From Cyclina sinensis (Eukaryota > Mollusca > Bivalvia > Venerida > Veneridae), in assembly GCA_012932295.1 (NCBI GenBank), contig JAAONU010000004.1, forward strand, positions 27,010,304 to 27,074,303: a stretch of DNA of 64,000 nt, read 5' to 3'. The notes under the pieces are model-generated. The model saw only the letters and a list, made by a program, of their open reading frames with translations. It had not been told where the DNA came from and did no database searches. This document shows, piece by piece, positions 34,801-47,600 of this stretch; position 1 is the first letter of the stretch, and each line of letters begins with the position of its first letter. A program made the translations under genes and the position numbers.

Positions 34801-37210
34801 TCAAAAGGCAGTTAGTTGCAATCGCTCTGGAAATAAAACTCTGCCTTGCTAGTTAGAAAACGGGTTTTAATTGTATCTGCCTACTTCCTCCAAGTCATAG
34901 CGAGATATGGATCATTCCCTATTTGAGAAGTGACAGCAACTAACAAGCCACTGGTCATAATCCCTTGACAATGCAGACAAAGTCCTTATGTCTTAAATGG
35001 TAGAGCTGATATTCTTATTCAATTTTATTGATAAATGAACTAGGCAAAGCTTCAGAACATGCAATCGGGTCAGAGTCAACAACTTGACAAATCGGAAATT
35101 TTAACATAAGGCAATAACTGCCTTGATAGAGTTTTGATTCTTTTGCTCTGGACATGTCCTAAGTGATTCCACACTATCCAAGGGTATCAAGTCAATACAT
35201 AAAATGCTCTGTACTAAAGTGTCGCCTTTTCAGCATGGGATCACAAGAGAAGGTATTAAAGAAAAAAAAATCTGTCAGTGAAAAATCACCAGTAAGTTTT
35301 ATTTCATTAATAGCACTAAATTTATAATTTACATGATACATATATATAATCATAACACTTCACAATAACAAGGACAGTAAAATCATAGGCAACATACTTT
35401 TAAGATCTGCCCTGAGTATTGGTTCATCTAAGTTTCATTACTGAATCCAACATTTTACATGAAAATGAGGTGTGTGTCCAAAATGGTTTATGAAAAATTA
35501 TGTTTTATCAAAAACTTAAGAATGTAAACATAAAACTCAGCTTAAACAATATATAAAACTGAATTACAGAAGAACAAGCACAAAGTTCAACTATTTTATG
35601 GTCAGATATTCCTGGCCCTGGAAATTCTATCTGAAGGATTGAAAAGGTTAAATGTAACTAAAAGCCTGAAATCAGGACAAGGCCTTATCACAGTAGCTCT
35701 TCTACATGAACTGTATTAAAAGATAGTTATAAACAGAAACACGCCTATCTTGATCATGCTCTGACCAAGGTTCAGTACCAAATAACTATACAGTGTTAAA
35801 CAAAAAGAAGGGGCATAATTTTTTCAGCAGATAAAAGCTGTTTTAAGGTTTTTTGATATTAAAGAGAAAATTCTTCAAAAAGAAGTAACTGAATACTAGC
35901 TCAGCTGAGTTCAATTCAATTATAAAGCTACAATACATTACATGTAGATGTTACCCTGGTAAAACATAGCATTACTGCCGCTAAGAATTAAGGAGGACAG
36001 GTTTGCTGAGTGGATATGGCAACTCGTAAGTACTGAAACAGTTTTAAAGTATGGTCAGTATTTTAGCATTGTATTCAATTTCTAATTTTCTAACTTATTT
36101 AGAGATCCTCAAACTCCTGCTGTCTTATAAAATCAAAGACCACTGCACTTTCACTCATGAAATCCGCAAGAAATAGGTAGATGAAAAGTTCTGTTTTAAA
36201 GGGCACATCAAGGTGCCAGAGAAAAGGTCAGGGTGCACAATGAAAGGGGCTGCATGATAAACCCTGCTATATTGTACTAGCTGGAGCATTGTATATATTT
36301 CTAATGGAAATCTGTATAAACAAACTGAACTTGCTAACTTTGAAGGACAATATCTGTTGCTTATCAATTTGTGCTGAATGAAAAAGGGAAGTCATTAAAA
36401 ATACTAAGGAAAACAAATTGAGATGAGCAGTATTAGCCAAAGTATAAATTTCCAACCCTGCTGGATTAAACTGGTTACAACTGTTACAGACAAACATCTG
36501 CATGGCAAATTTACAGACAGTAAAAATGATCTAGACACAAAAAATATCACTTTGTCATCAGAAACTTCTATTTGATTTTATTCATTAACACAACAATGTT
36601 CTTTAATACTGTTTCAACTGGATACATTCTTGCCAAAGATCATATTTGTTCAAGGATGTAACAACTTTCCTAAAACTGTATTTTCCATTTGGCTAGAATC
36701 AAGCAGTAACACCTACAGGGTTATAACTGCTAATTGAATACATAAGAATGAAATAATTATAACCTCTTTACTTTCACCTGTTAATATATCTTGTAAACAT
36801 ACAATGTAGCATGATGGGGCTTCCTTTCTTAATAAACTCCAAAATATTCAAATAACATACAACCTCTAAGCTCTTTCTTTAATTGAGTTTAAGTTCAAAC
36901 CCTTTTTCAGAATGAAAATCCATTTCACTGTAGGAAAAGTCATTTTATGGCAATTCCAGTAACCCACATCTCCCACTCCATGAGGGCAAAAATGAAAAAA
37001 AAACCTGTTGTGAGTGGTCTTTTTACATAGGTGGGTTGTTTCTTGTCAAAGTTCTAAAGAGGGTTGGTCCATTTTGAAAGTGGCCTCCTTGGGTAGAATA
37101 AATGCTGTACTGGAATGGTCCTTAGGAAAATAAACCACTTGTTGTTCGCATACTCTGACTTCATCCAACATATTTACATAATCACTGCCACAAGTCAATC
37201 ATATCAAGCA
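34801..37210. other. Non-coding stretch; probable AF10 3' UTR/downstream region
   Basis: No coding signal. TTTATT on the + strand (AATAAA on the minus strand) occurs at several places, including near 35298 and 36575, so the AF10 transcript may end anywhere here. The short minus frames near 36155-36503 have no motif. Confidence 0.4.
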
Positions 37211-37273
37211 CATTAGGTGTTTTCACCTGTATCCAGCACAATTACCTGTTTACAATTGTATCCTGTGCATTTA
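37211..37273. repeat. 30-bp minisatellite, left block
   Basis: Unit TTAGGTGTTTTCACCTGTAT plus CCAGCACATT, 30 bp. It is interrupted at TA 37272-37273 by a transposon and continues from 38112. Confidence 0.88.
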
Positions 37274-38111
37274 CAGTACGTGCCAGGAGGAACTCTCATT
37301 TTCCTCGAGGTTGTCGCGGACTACCCATTCCTTAAAACGCGACCAAATCCGCCGCATTTCGAGGACGACCGCCGCGGACATGGTCACCAAATATCGTGGT
37401 GGACGTCCGCTAAATGGTTCCGCGAACTTTTTCACAGGTAAGAATTGACTTATCGAGGCTCACGAAGTTCCTGAGTACACGCATTTCGGCGAATTTTACG
37501 CTTTAAAATATCATTTAAATGTATAAAACTCTCATAAACTCTCATTCTGATGCATTTGTTTACAAATGCTCGTATTTGTTAACGGAAGGAATGACAATTC
37601 AAAACCGAAAGTAATTGCATCTCGGAACAGCTGACCCTATTTTCTGAAAATAAATTGACTGGTTTTCGATTTACACGTGTTAAAACTGCTTTCCTATATT
37701 TAAAGAAAACATACAACATGTAAACCCTACTGCGACATCTGTATCGACTATGCGCTTGACAAAATTATTGATCGATTTTGCTATACAATAACGAGCGTTT
37801 TCAAAGACGAAAGTACACATAAACCTACACAGCAAATGTATGAGAAATTTTGGTTTTAATTTTACCAAATGTCACATAATTGGCAGACGTAAAATGCACA
37901 GTTTCATTACGATCATTTCATTAAATGTTCAGCTTATCCAGGTGAGTTATGACTCTAATTATTTTCGAGCTGGTCGTCCAATATCGCCAAGATATTTCGC
38001 GATGTCAAGACATCGAGGAAATCCGTTTTTTTCCTCGATGACGCGGCGGATATTTTTTTTCCGCGTCTGCGAAATAAAGCGGAAAATGTGAGTTCCTCCT
38101 GGCGCGTACTG
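37274..38111. mobile_element. 838-bp TA-flanked terminal-inverted-repeat transposon (non-autonomous)
   Basis: It begins CAGTACGTGCCAGGAGGAAC and ends with the reverse complement of CAGTACGCGCCAGGAGGAAC. The inverted repeats match over about 31 bp with two differences. TA at 37272-37273 and 38112-38113 is the target duplication, and intact array units (GTGCATTTAGGTGTTTTCAA near 38221) show the empty site. TA targets and CAGT ends fit the Tc1/mariner-like group. The interior has GC-rich subterminal parts and no transposase. An open frame reaching a perfect donor (TTTCACAG|GTAAGA at about 37438) suggests a possible captured exon. Confidence 0.88.
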
Positions 38112-38300
38112 TAGGTGTTTTCAAATGTATCCAGCACTTTTAGGTGTTTTCAACCATATCCAGAACATTTAGGTGTTTTCACCTGTATCCAGCACATTTA
38201 CCTGTTTACAATTGTATCCTGTGCATTTAGGTGTTTTCAACTGTATCCAGCACATTTAGGTGTTTTCAACCATATCCAGAACATTAAGGTGTTTCCTTCT
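38112..38300. repeat. 30-bp minisatellite, right block
   Basis: Six units such as TTAGGTGTTTTCAACTGTAT plus CCAGCACATT. It continues the block at 37211-37273 and ends about 300 bp from the AF10 stop codon, so it may be in the AF10 3' UTR. Confidence 0.9.
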
Positions 38301-38603
38301 TTCAACATATAACAATTTTTCATTGCTCTGCAGTCAGTCATCACTACCAGTATAGGTTTAACATTTTATAAGGTTTTCCTTCTTTCAAGAGATAAAATGG
38401 AGAGATAAAAGGAAACAGTCAACTATTATCAATTCAATCTTCCTTAAAGATACAGTCTTTCATTTGGTTGTAATCTTTCAAGATCCAATATTAGCAGCTC
38501 TTTTCATCTTTTTGGAGAAAATATTGGTACATTGGTACATCCTACTTCAGTGAGACACTGTCCCCTTTCCAGATTAAGTTTAAGCAGAACATATATTATG
38601 TGC

Positions 38604-41600
38604 TCATGTTTTGTCCTTGGCTGTGGGATCTTTATATGACACACTGCTGTTTGATGAGGTAGCATTGTTTAACTGTTCTGTAGCACTCTGGAAATATAAA
38701 ATATCATGACATACATATAAATATCTATATATAGTATTTCTTTGTATAGAGGAGTATGTACTACAGACACGAGTGAAATAATCTGTCTCACAATCAGATA
38801 ACAAGAAACATGGCAATGCCACGAAACCAGGTTTTCAAAAATGTTGTTCTGATTCTATACTATAGTATGAATTTTGGAATGAAGATTGCTATGAATATTC
38901 AAAAGATTATAACATGACATGAAGGAAAAGATAATATTCATGAGAATACATGATAATGAGTAGGATGTAAATTTCGGCTAACAATACTGTCTGCAAGGAG
39001 TATACTTAATAATGAGACAACAATTTCTGCACGTCATCTTGATGTGGTAAACATTTGTCTGAAGTTTCATCAAAATTCTTCAAAGGGTTGAAGAGTTACA
39101 GAGCGGACAGGATTTTCAATGTTAATGTCACTGTGACCTTGACCTTGGAGCCATCAAAATTCTTCAAAGGGTTGAAGAGTTACAGAGCGGACATGATTTT
39201 CAATGTTAATGTCACTGTGACCTTGACCTTGGAGCCAGCCATGCGGAACATGCGTTCTGCACGTCATCTTGATGTGGTAAACATTTGTCTGAAGTTTCAT
39301 CAAAATTCTTCAAAGGGTTGAAGAGTTACAGAGCGGACAGGATTTTCAATGTTAATGTCACTGTGACCTTGACCTTGGAGCCAGCCATGCGGAACATGCG
39401 TTCTGCACGTCATCTTGATGTGGTAAACATTTGTCTGAAGTTTCATCAAAATTCTTCAAAGGGTTGAAGAGTTACAGAGCGGACAGGATTTTCAATGTTA
39501 ATGTCACTGTGACCTTGACCTTGGAGCCAGCCATGCGGAACATGCGTTCTGCACGTCATCTTGATGTGGTAAACATTTGTCTGAAGTTTCATCAAAATTC
39601 TTCAAAGGGTTGAAGAGTTACAGAGCGGACAGGATTTTCAATGTTAATGTCACTGTGACCTTGACCTTGGAGCCAGCCATGCGGAACATGCGTTCTGCAC
39701 GTCATCTTGATGTGGTAAACATTTGTCTGAAGTTTCATCAAAATTCTTCAAAGGGTTGAAGAGTTACAGAGCGGACACAATTTCGTTTGACGCCCATCCG
39801 CCCATCCGCCCATCCGCCCGCCATACCCCAATCTAATAACCAGGATTTTCAAAATTGAAAACCTGGTTAAAAAACATGCTGTGTCAGCCTTATATGAATT
39901 ATTAAAGAATCAGGATTAATTAAACTAATCAATAGATCACAGCAGCCCCTGCTTAATGTCCAAAAGTACAGTAATACTAGTATTTTCAATTTTTGCAAAA
40001 ACAAAATGAACAGAAACAAATTCAATCTGAAGAATAAATAAGGAGCTAGAGTCAGTCTTCACTAACTGTGCACATTAAGGAAAACTTTGAAATTCAAGAA
40101 ATCCATCTACTAAAATCCCAGACTTTCCTGTACTGCATATGTTAAAACATCTTTTCCAAATTCTTCTGAAACTCCAGAATGGCCACAATAAAAGACTAAC
40201 AAACTGTACCTGTGATGGTAATGTGGATGATGACGTAAACAGCTGATGGCGTAATGCTGCATCATGTGACCCTGGTCCATTGCCAACAACTGGACTGTTC
40301 CTACATGCACCATCTCCATGTGTATCCTGAAACATTAACAAGATTGTAAACAAAGTGTATGTGAGCAAATATCTACTTACATTATGAGTTCTGTTAGTCA
40401 AAGCTGTTTCACTGTTTAGCTGAAACCTACTCATTCAACATCATATAGGAAACTTGTTTGGAAACCTTTAAAAATCTTGCTTGATGACTGCTTCCACAAT
40501 TCAAACCAGTACTTGTGCAGTAAGAGTGTAATGTGAAAAGTGAATGGAGACTCTCACTCATGGTGAAATTTGAATCAGTGACCTATGGATTCCGAGGCTG
40601 AAGCTTTAATCCCTAAAACAAAGCTTTTCTTCAGACCTTTTGTAAACCTGCTTTTGCAAGAAACTAGAATTTTTCCAAAGGATGTTCATTTCGGGAAAGA
40701 AAAATTTTTCATTGTCTTGGTATTGTTTTCTTCTGGATGCTTCTGACAGGAAACAGTCTACTGGTTCCCAAAGGAGTATCACAGACATTAGCAAAGACTG
40801 GTTGTTCTGAAAACTTCTATGAGTATAGATAACAATTTCTAGGATATCTTCTAGAACCTCTTTAAAATAAGCTTCATACTGCCTTTTACATTTACAAAAA
40901 TCTTCAGTTAGTTACATTACACCTTGATAATTTGTTTAACATAATTATATGGAATCTAGGAGAACCAGAAGTCGAGGCAGGAATTAGTTAAATCAACTTA
41001 CAACTACATTTATTGGACTTTCATCATCATCTGAGATGTCGTCTATCTTTGGTTCCACATGATTTGGAGTTACATCCCCTCTTGATGCCATGTCACTGCT
41101 CTCTCCCTGGGCACAGGATGGATTTGAACTTTGGGTGGAATTAAATGGAAGAGACAGTCTGGCATTGACGGCAAGGAGATGGTCCCGTCGTGACATCAAG
41201 TTTCGTACATACTCTTCAAGACGTGTATTCTCAGTTTTCAACTGATGTAAACAGTTTAGTAATGATGCAACTGTAATAAAAATATATAGCATAATTATAT
41301 CCACAGTTTCTGAACCAAAACTGAACTCAGGAACTACATTTCTTTTGACAAATTTCAAATAATGTTTCAAACTGTACTCTTGGGCCTTTCTTAAATTCTA
41401 CTAATTTTCCACAGACATTTTATTTGTGGAGAACAGACAGTCAGACATTTGCACTTACTATCAAAATGCTGGCCCTGTTCCATAAGAAAGTTGGATCCTT
41501 GTTCCCACTGTCTCTCAAGAAGCTCCTCCATACTCTCTGGGGTCTCACTGTAACAGAAAAACTATTCATTAATACATACACTTAGTCTACAGCAAAAAAA

Positions 41601-44600
41601 AATGGCCTCAAGTGAACCCAATTACAAATCAGTTCATTTTTGTTTGACTCAACTTTTTACAACTTTCAAAGGAAGAGCTTTTACTACTTAATTTACTTTG
41701 TGAGCAGTTAACCAAATGGTTTCTATGAGTTATCATACAACTGGATTCTACTTTGTTTTTACACTTGGAACCATCTCAGACTTGTCTGTCCATGTCAGCA
41801 GTCAGCCACGACAACATGACCCTCAATAGTGTAAAATGTTACAAGATTTACAAGTCAGCAACTACAGTCATTCAAACAGGGAAACCAAGTTTATCTCGTA
41901 AGGAATTTTAACTTCTTAATGACAGACAAGACTTTAGTCAGAAGTGGCTACAGTGAAGGACACTATACATTACCTTGATTTGGAATCTGAGGACAGCAAT
42001 GATGAAGATGAATGAAAGGGTTTCGGAGGGCCTATCAAAGGACCATTAGTTAACTTCTCTAAACCTGAGATACCTGAAATATACAAGACCAAAAAATTAA
42101 TACTACTAGAAGTAAACACTTGCAGCAAGTCACTGAGCAGAGCTATTTAGGAAATACTAAAACCTTTCAGCAGCTTTTCTATGACTGATGCAAAGATTAT
42201 TGCATTTATCCCTTAGCCTGGTAAATATCTAAAATGGACTTGTCCATCTTTAAATTTGGACAGATCCATTAATTGTTTACAGGGGCGCTTATTGAAAATT
42301 TACCAACTAAATGGCGAACAGTGCAGACCATGATCAGACTGCATGGATGTGTACGCTGATCTTGGTCCCCACTGGTTGCAAAGGCAAACACAATTGCCGC
42401 CAGCAGGGTAAGGGTTATTTCTTTTTTTTGTTATTGTAGAAAAGTGTACCTGAGGAATTAAGTGAAGGAATTTGACTGGTTCCTTGTGGTATACCAGGTT
42501 CTATCTTGGGTAGATTGGATACCAAAGTACCAGTCTCAGCTGAAAGGGAAAGAACTCATTAATTTTCTGAGCTTATAAATAGAGCATATTAAATGAGTGG
42601 TCATATAATATTGGATTTATTGCATGAGTTATCTGAAAATGATAAAAACGGGGCACTGCCTCTTGAAGTATTCAATAATTTTTTTGAAAACATTATCCCA
42701 TTTTTTTTTTTTTTGAAGGGAAACACTTACTGTGAGTGAATGATGTTCTTGACATTGGATTTGGAAAATGAGGCTCTCCTCCAAACACATTTGGATTCTG
42801 TGGTCTACAACAAAGGAAAGAGGAAACTAAATCAATGACAAACCATAGTAAAGGTGTTAAAAGATTGTGCATACAACAGACAAGTACAGGAATTTTCACA
42901 AATATGGACAAATTTTTGTGTCATATAAGTGACTTCAACTATGTCCAGATAAGAGTCACTAAATATAAATGAAATGTATATACAGTATAGAATAATTATG
43001 TTGAATTTAAAAGGTCTAAAAAAGAACCCATTATGCTGAAAGACCTGAAAGATGTTTGGAATTACTCCACAGCAAGAAACATACTACATTGCTGGTATAC
43101 TGGCACTACTTTAAGTTGATATGTATTTACCCATGAGGAGCAGCAGTAGATGTAGCTGGCACAGCTGAAACAGGAACGGTTGTTGAGGACGTTGATACAA
43201 CGGACACATTTGGAGTACTCTCTGATTTCTTCCTTGTCCTCTTGTTTGATGGCGGAGAAGTCTCTTCATTGTCTTCGCTGACAGAGTTCTTCATTGACCT
43301 GTGACGTGAGGAAATACCAGTCTTCCCACGACGGGATTTCTTGTCCTTGTCAAAAGATCTGTAATAAAAATTGTTAAATATAACTTTCTTTTTTAACCTT
43401 AACTTTGAGAAGTTCTGAGTTTCGTTTGTCCATGTATGAATATCTACACGGTATACAAATATAATTTCTCTCATAGACTCTTTTTAAAGAACAAAAAGAA
43501 TTTGAAATTCAATTTGCATTATTCATTTTGCTAGAACTTATATCTAACAGCTGCATAAAGGTATCTTTGGTACTACTGTTCAAGTGAAATGAAAAATATG
43601 TCCATGTAATCTATGTTTATTTAGGCAAAACTGAACAAACATATCATAAAAAAAAACATAGTATCAAATGACAATCTATTTTGGATTTCCTTTATTTTAA
43701 GGTCTTTTGTCATAAAGAATATTTACACTAGGCAATCTGAATTCAAACCCTGAACATAGACTTACCCAGCTCTTAGCTTTCTAGGTCTGCCTGCTGTGTG
43801 AGACTCAGAGTCAGTGGTGGGTGTTGAGGCAGAACTGTTTACCATACTGGATATCATACCATCTAGAGATGTTGGGAATGCTACCTGAAATCACCAATGA
43901 ACCAAAGCAAAATTAAACAAAATTATTTAAGCTATCAATGAAAGATTATAGAATTCTTAACCACCATGCACACACATTACTTACTGCATTTTAATCTTTG
44001 AAATTTAACATGTTAATATTCAGAATTTTCTAAACACTTTTACATTGCATGAGATAAATTTTCTTTCCAAATCAAAATCAATGGTTTAGGAAAAAAAAGG
44101 TTGATATAAAAATAAGCAGGGCTTAAAGAGCTGAATGTATTTGAACTTTAATGGTAGCACACAAAAGCTGAAAAGAGCAGTATATTACATATTTATAACA
44201 CTAAACTGCAGAAGAAATTACAATTTTTACTTTCAATAAAAATACTTACATGTGTGGTTACAGGTAAAGGCAAGGTGACCTGGCCCTCTGGCAGGGGAGA
44301 GAATAATTCTGAGACCGGCTTACTCTCTATAACTGTTGTAGTTGATGATGAAACTGATGATGTTGTGGTGCTAGATGATGAAGAAGAGGAAGAGGATGAT
44401 GATGACAAAGATGACTTGTCTTGACTCTTTGTATCTGAAAAAAACCCAACCCAAAAAACGGTAAGATCATTATGAACAAGACAATGCTCTTTAATATTCA
44501 TACATGCAATGATCTACAGATAGTATATCTGTAAAAACATGAAACTGCTGTTATTATAATAACATTATAAATTTTCTATTCCTTCAAAAATGCAAGTGTA

Positions 44601-47600
44601 TCATGAAAAATTGTAATGAAGCCAGAAATCATATACCACTGCTGACAGGGTACAGTGAGTATTCCAAAGATACAAGTCAACAATTCACACTTTTCGGCAT
44701 TAAGCCTACTTTCAAGACACTTTTACATGCAGAACTAAAATTTACTAAACTACAGTTAAACAAAAATAAACAAAACAGGGCAAAAACTATTAAGGCCTGC
44801 TACTGGCTAAACTTTTAACAATCCAAGCTTATCAATAGCAGGTATTATAAGGGCACAATACCTTGTGACTTCAAATCAACATCATTTTTAGCACTGCTTT
44901 GTGACTGAGGAGTCTGGCTAGAACTCCTACTGCCGTGCGATCTCACTGAGGGTGCATCTCTGCCCTTTGGATCAAACGGTGGCCCAGATAGTCCCGATAA
45001 CTGCCTTGCTGCAAATGATTCACGATTCTTGTGCTCAGCAGATATGTTGATTTTGATATCCTAAAGTGTTACAAAGGAAAACTAATCCTGTGCACCAATA
45101 TCTGCCAAAATGCTTCAGCAATGCATTAAGTAATTTAATAAATCTTATTAAAGCATTGACAAACACTAACAAAGACTTAGTAAATGTCCTAAACAGAATG
45201 GGTCTTGGCATACTTTTTAGGTAAAATACAGTTAAAATATTTTGCCACTACCACGACAATATGCATCAACTGAAGACTATTTGTTGCAAGTTAATAAATC
45301 TATCTACTTCAAAACTGAGAACTTTCAACAGATCTAACATTAAGTTATTCAAAGCTATTTCGCACAACCTGGAGAGAATCTACAAATAAAACACACTTAC
45401 ACTGTTCATTTTCTCTGGGGTTGTGTCCGGGGTAGCATTATCGGCAGGGATTGGCTTGAATGCTGGAATGGTCTTTATGTTGGAATCTTTCTTCTGAAAG
45501 TGACAAACAAAATTTATTTTACTTCACCGCATCATTTTATGCGTCTGGATCGACAGATTCTCTCAATTCAACATGGAAACTCAATTCTTCAAGTTTATTC
45601 AACCTCTGCAACTGCATTTTCACAGGTTTTCAAAGAAATACTTTCCCTTGCCTATTAATACAGTATCTGTTTTATTCAAACAACAACAAAAAAAGAAAAT
45701 GGAAAACATTCCAAACAATGTGCCCATTCAATTTGTAACATTGACATAGTAAACAGACAAGCAGCTGACTCACCAGTTTTTTGTAATGGTGACTACAGTA
45801 GCCACAGTACTTCACATTGTCACCATAGCTACCAGACTCCTCACACAAAAATCCATTGGCTTGGGCACTGAAAAATACAAAAAAAAATATTGCTATAGCC
45901 CATTTTACTAACGGGAAACTAAGTCGATATTTTCAAAAACATCTTGTTAAGGCTTAAGTATTTCAAGCATATTTTCAAAAAAGGTATGGATATTGGTGCA
46001 AAGTTGACTTAGTAAATCGTGACTTTTTTCCTTAAGAGCTACACGATATAACATGCCATGATGTTCCAGTTTAAACACATAACCATTCAATATGTGACAA
46101 AGTCTTTTAAAACAATAATGTCATACTTTTCAACACTTAATGAGTAAGCTTATCAAATACTAAACCTTTATGTGCATTCAATATACATGTATTTCATTAT
46201 CTATCATCATAACTTTGAATCAAACATACACTTTTTATTCATTAATTCTATCCCCAATTGTGAGCATTTGACAAATGAAATATTTCTTTGTAATTCTTAT
46301 ATACTGCTGGATTTTACAGATAGGTTTTCTAACCATGTAACATGGAAGTTAAGTTTACATCCATTTCTATTGCACTGCATACATGCTCCTGTGGTTGCCT
46401 TGGATACTTCTTTTCCTTGTTCCTCACAGATATAGCACATCTAAAAATAGAAATACAATTTCACTTCAAACAGATATAACACATAAAAAAATAGCACATA
46501 CAACAATTTCACTTCCTCACAGATATAGCACATCTAAAAATAGAAATACAACTTCACTTCCTCACCAAAGAATTCAGAGAATTTCACAGTTAAACTTGGA
46601 GTATTGTAGCAGGTTTCCTTAACCTAATAAATTGAGCAGTGAATGCAAAAATGATCCAAGAGCTATATAGAAGAGATAGTCCTTTTTCGCATTCATCCCT
46701 TGCAATGCAAAACAAATAGGGTTGGATTAGATTGTATAGATGTGCAAGAAGATTCTGTACTGGATGTTAAGGTAGAATACAAAATAAGTATATTCAAGTA
46801 AGAAAATCTTACCCTATTAAATCTATCCGGTGGTACATTTTTCAACATGATTGGTTCCATTGTCTGTACATTGGCAAACCAAGCCTCAGGGATAAATAGT
46901 GCACAAACAACATGGCACCAACCTGTTTGAGTATAAATAAGCACTAAACTGATAAAACTTTACAAAAAACAAATAATATTCAAATGAAGCACGTTGAAAT
47001 TAGATTCTCTGTAAGTATTGAAAGAATTTAGGATCTTTATAATTATCCAACATTTTCTTTTTGTTATGAACTTACTTATCTTTCAATGCAAGTACCCCTT
47101 GAAACAATGTTTCTAGCTTTTTTTAAGTATTTAATTTGAAAAAAAAAAAAATTACTCCCGAAGCAGTGAAAATGCATATTCGAAGTCTATAAACATTGTC
47201 ACACAGGTCCATACCTGAGTATTCTTTTTATATTTGTTTTAGATGCAATAAAATGTTCACAGTAAACAATGAGTAATAATCACAAAAATAGAGAACTTAC
47301 CTCCACTATCTGTTCTTTTCAAAGCACCGTCTTTCAAAGGACATAACTCACACCTCTGTAACAAAAGAACAAAACTGTAATATTCTGAAAGCATAAGTCT
47401 CGTATTATAGAGAAAACACCTCTTCTTTGCAGCAAACATTAGTTAATTCATTCCATTTCCATAATACTTCTACATGTCAAACAAGAGTACCACTGGGCGG
47501 AGCATTATATGCCGGAACGGTGTTTTTTCCGAGTATGATGCATTTGTAATATAAGGGAGGAAACCTTTAGCTTTGGAATCAAATGATTTGCTTTAAAATT

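Noticed and set aside
39055..39759. Repeated 60-88-codon open frames suggesting a repeat-protein gene
   Set aside because: They arise from the 146-bp tandem repeat; 146 is not divisible by three, so no frame continues through the array, and there is no start context or splice site.
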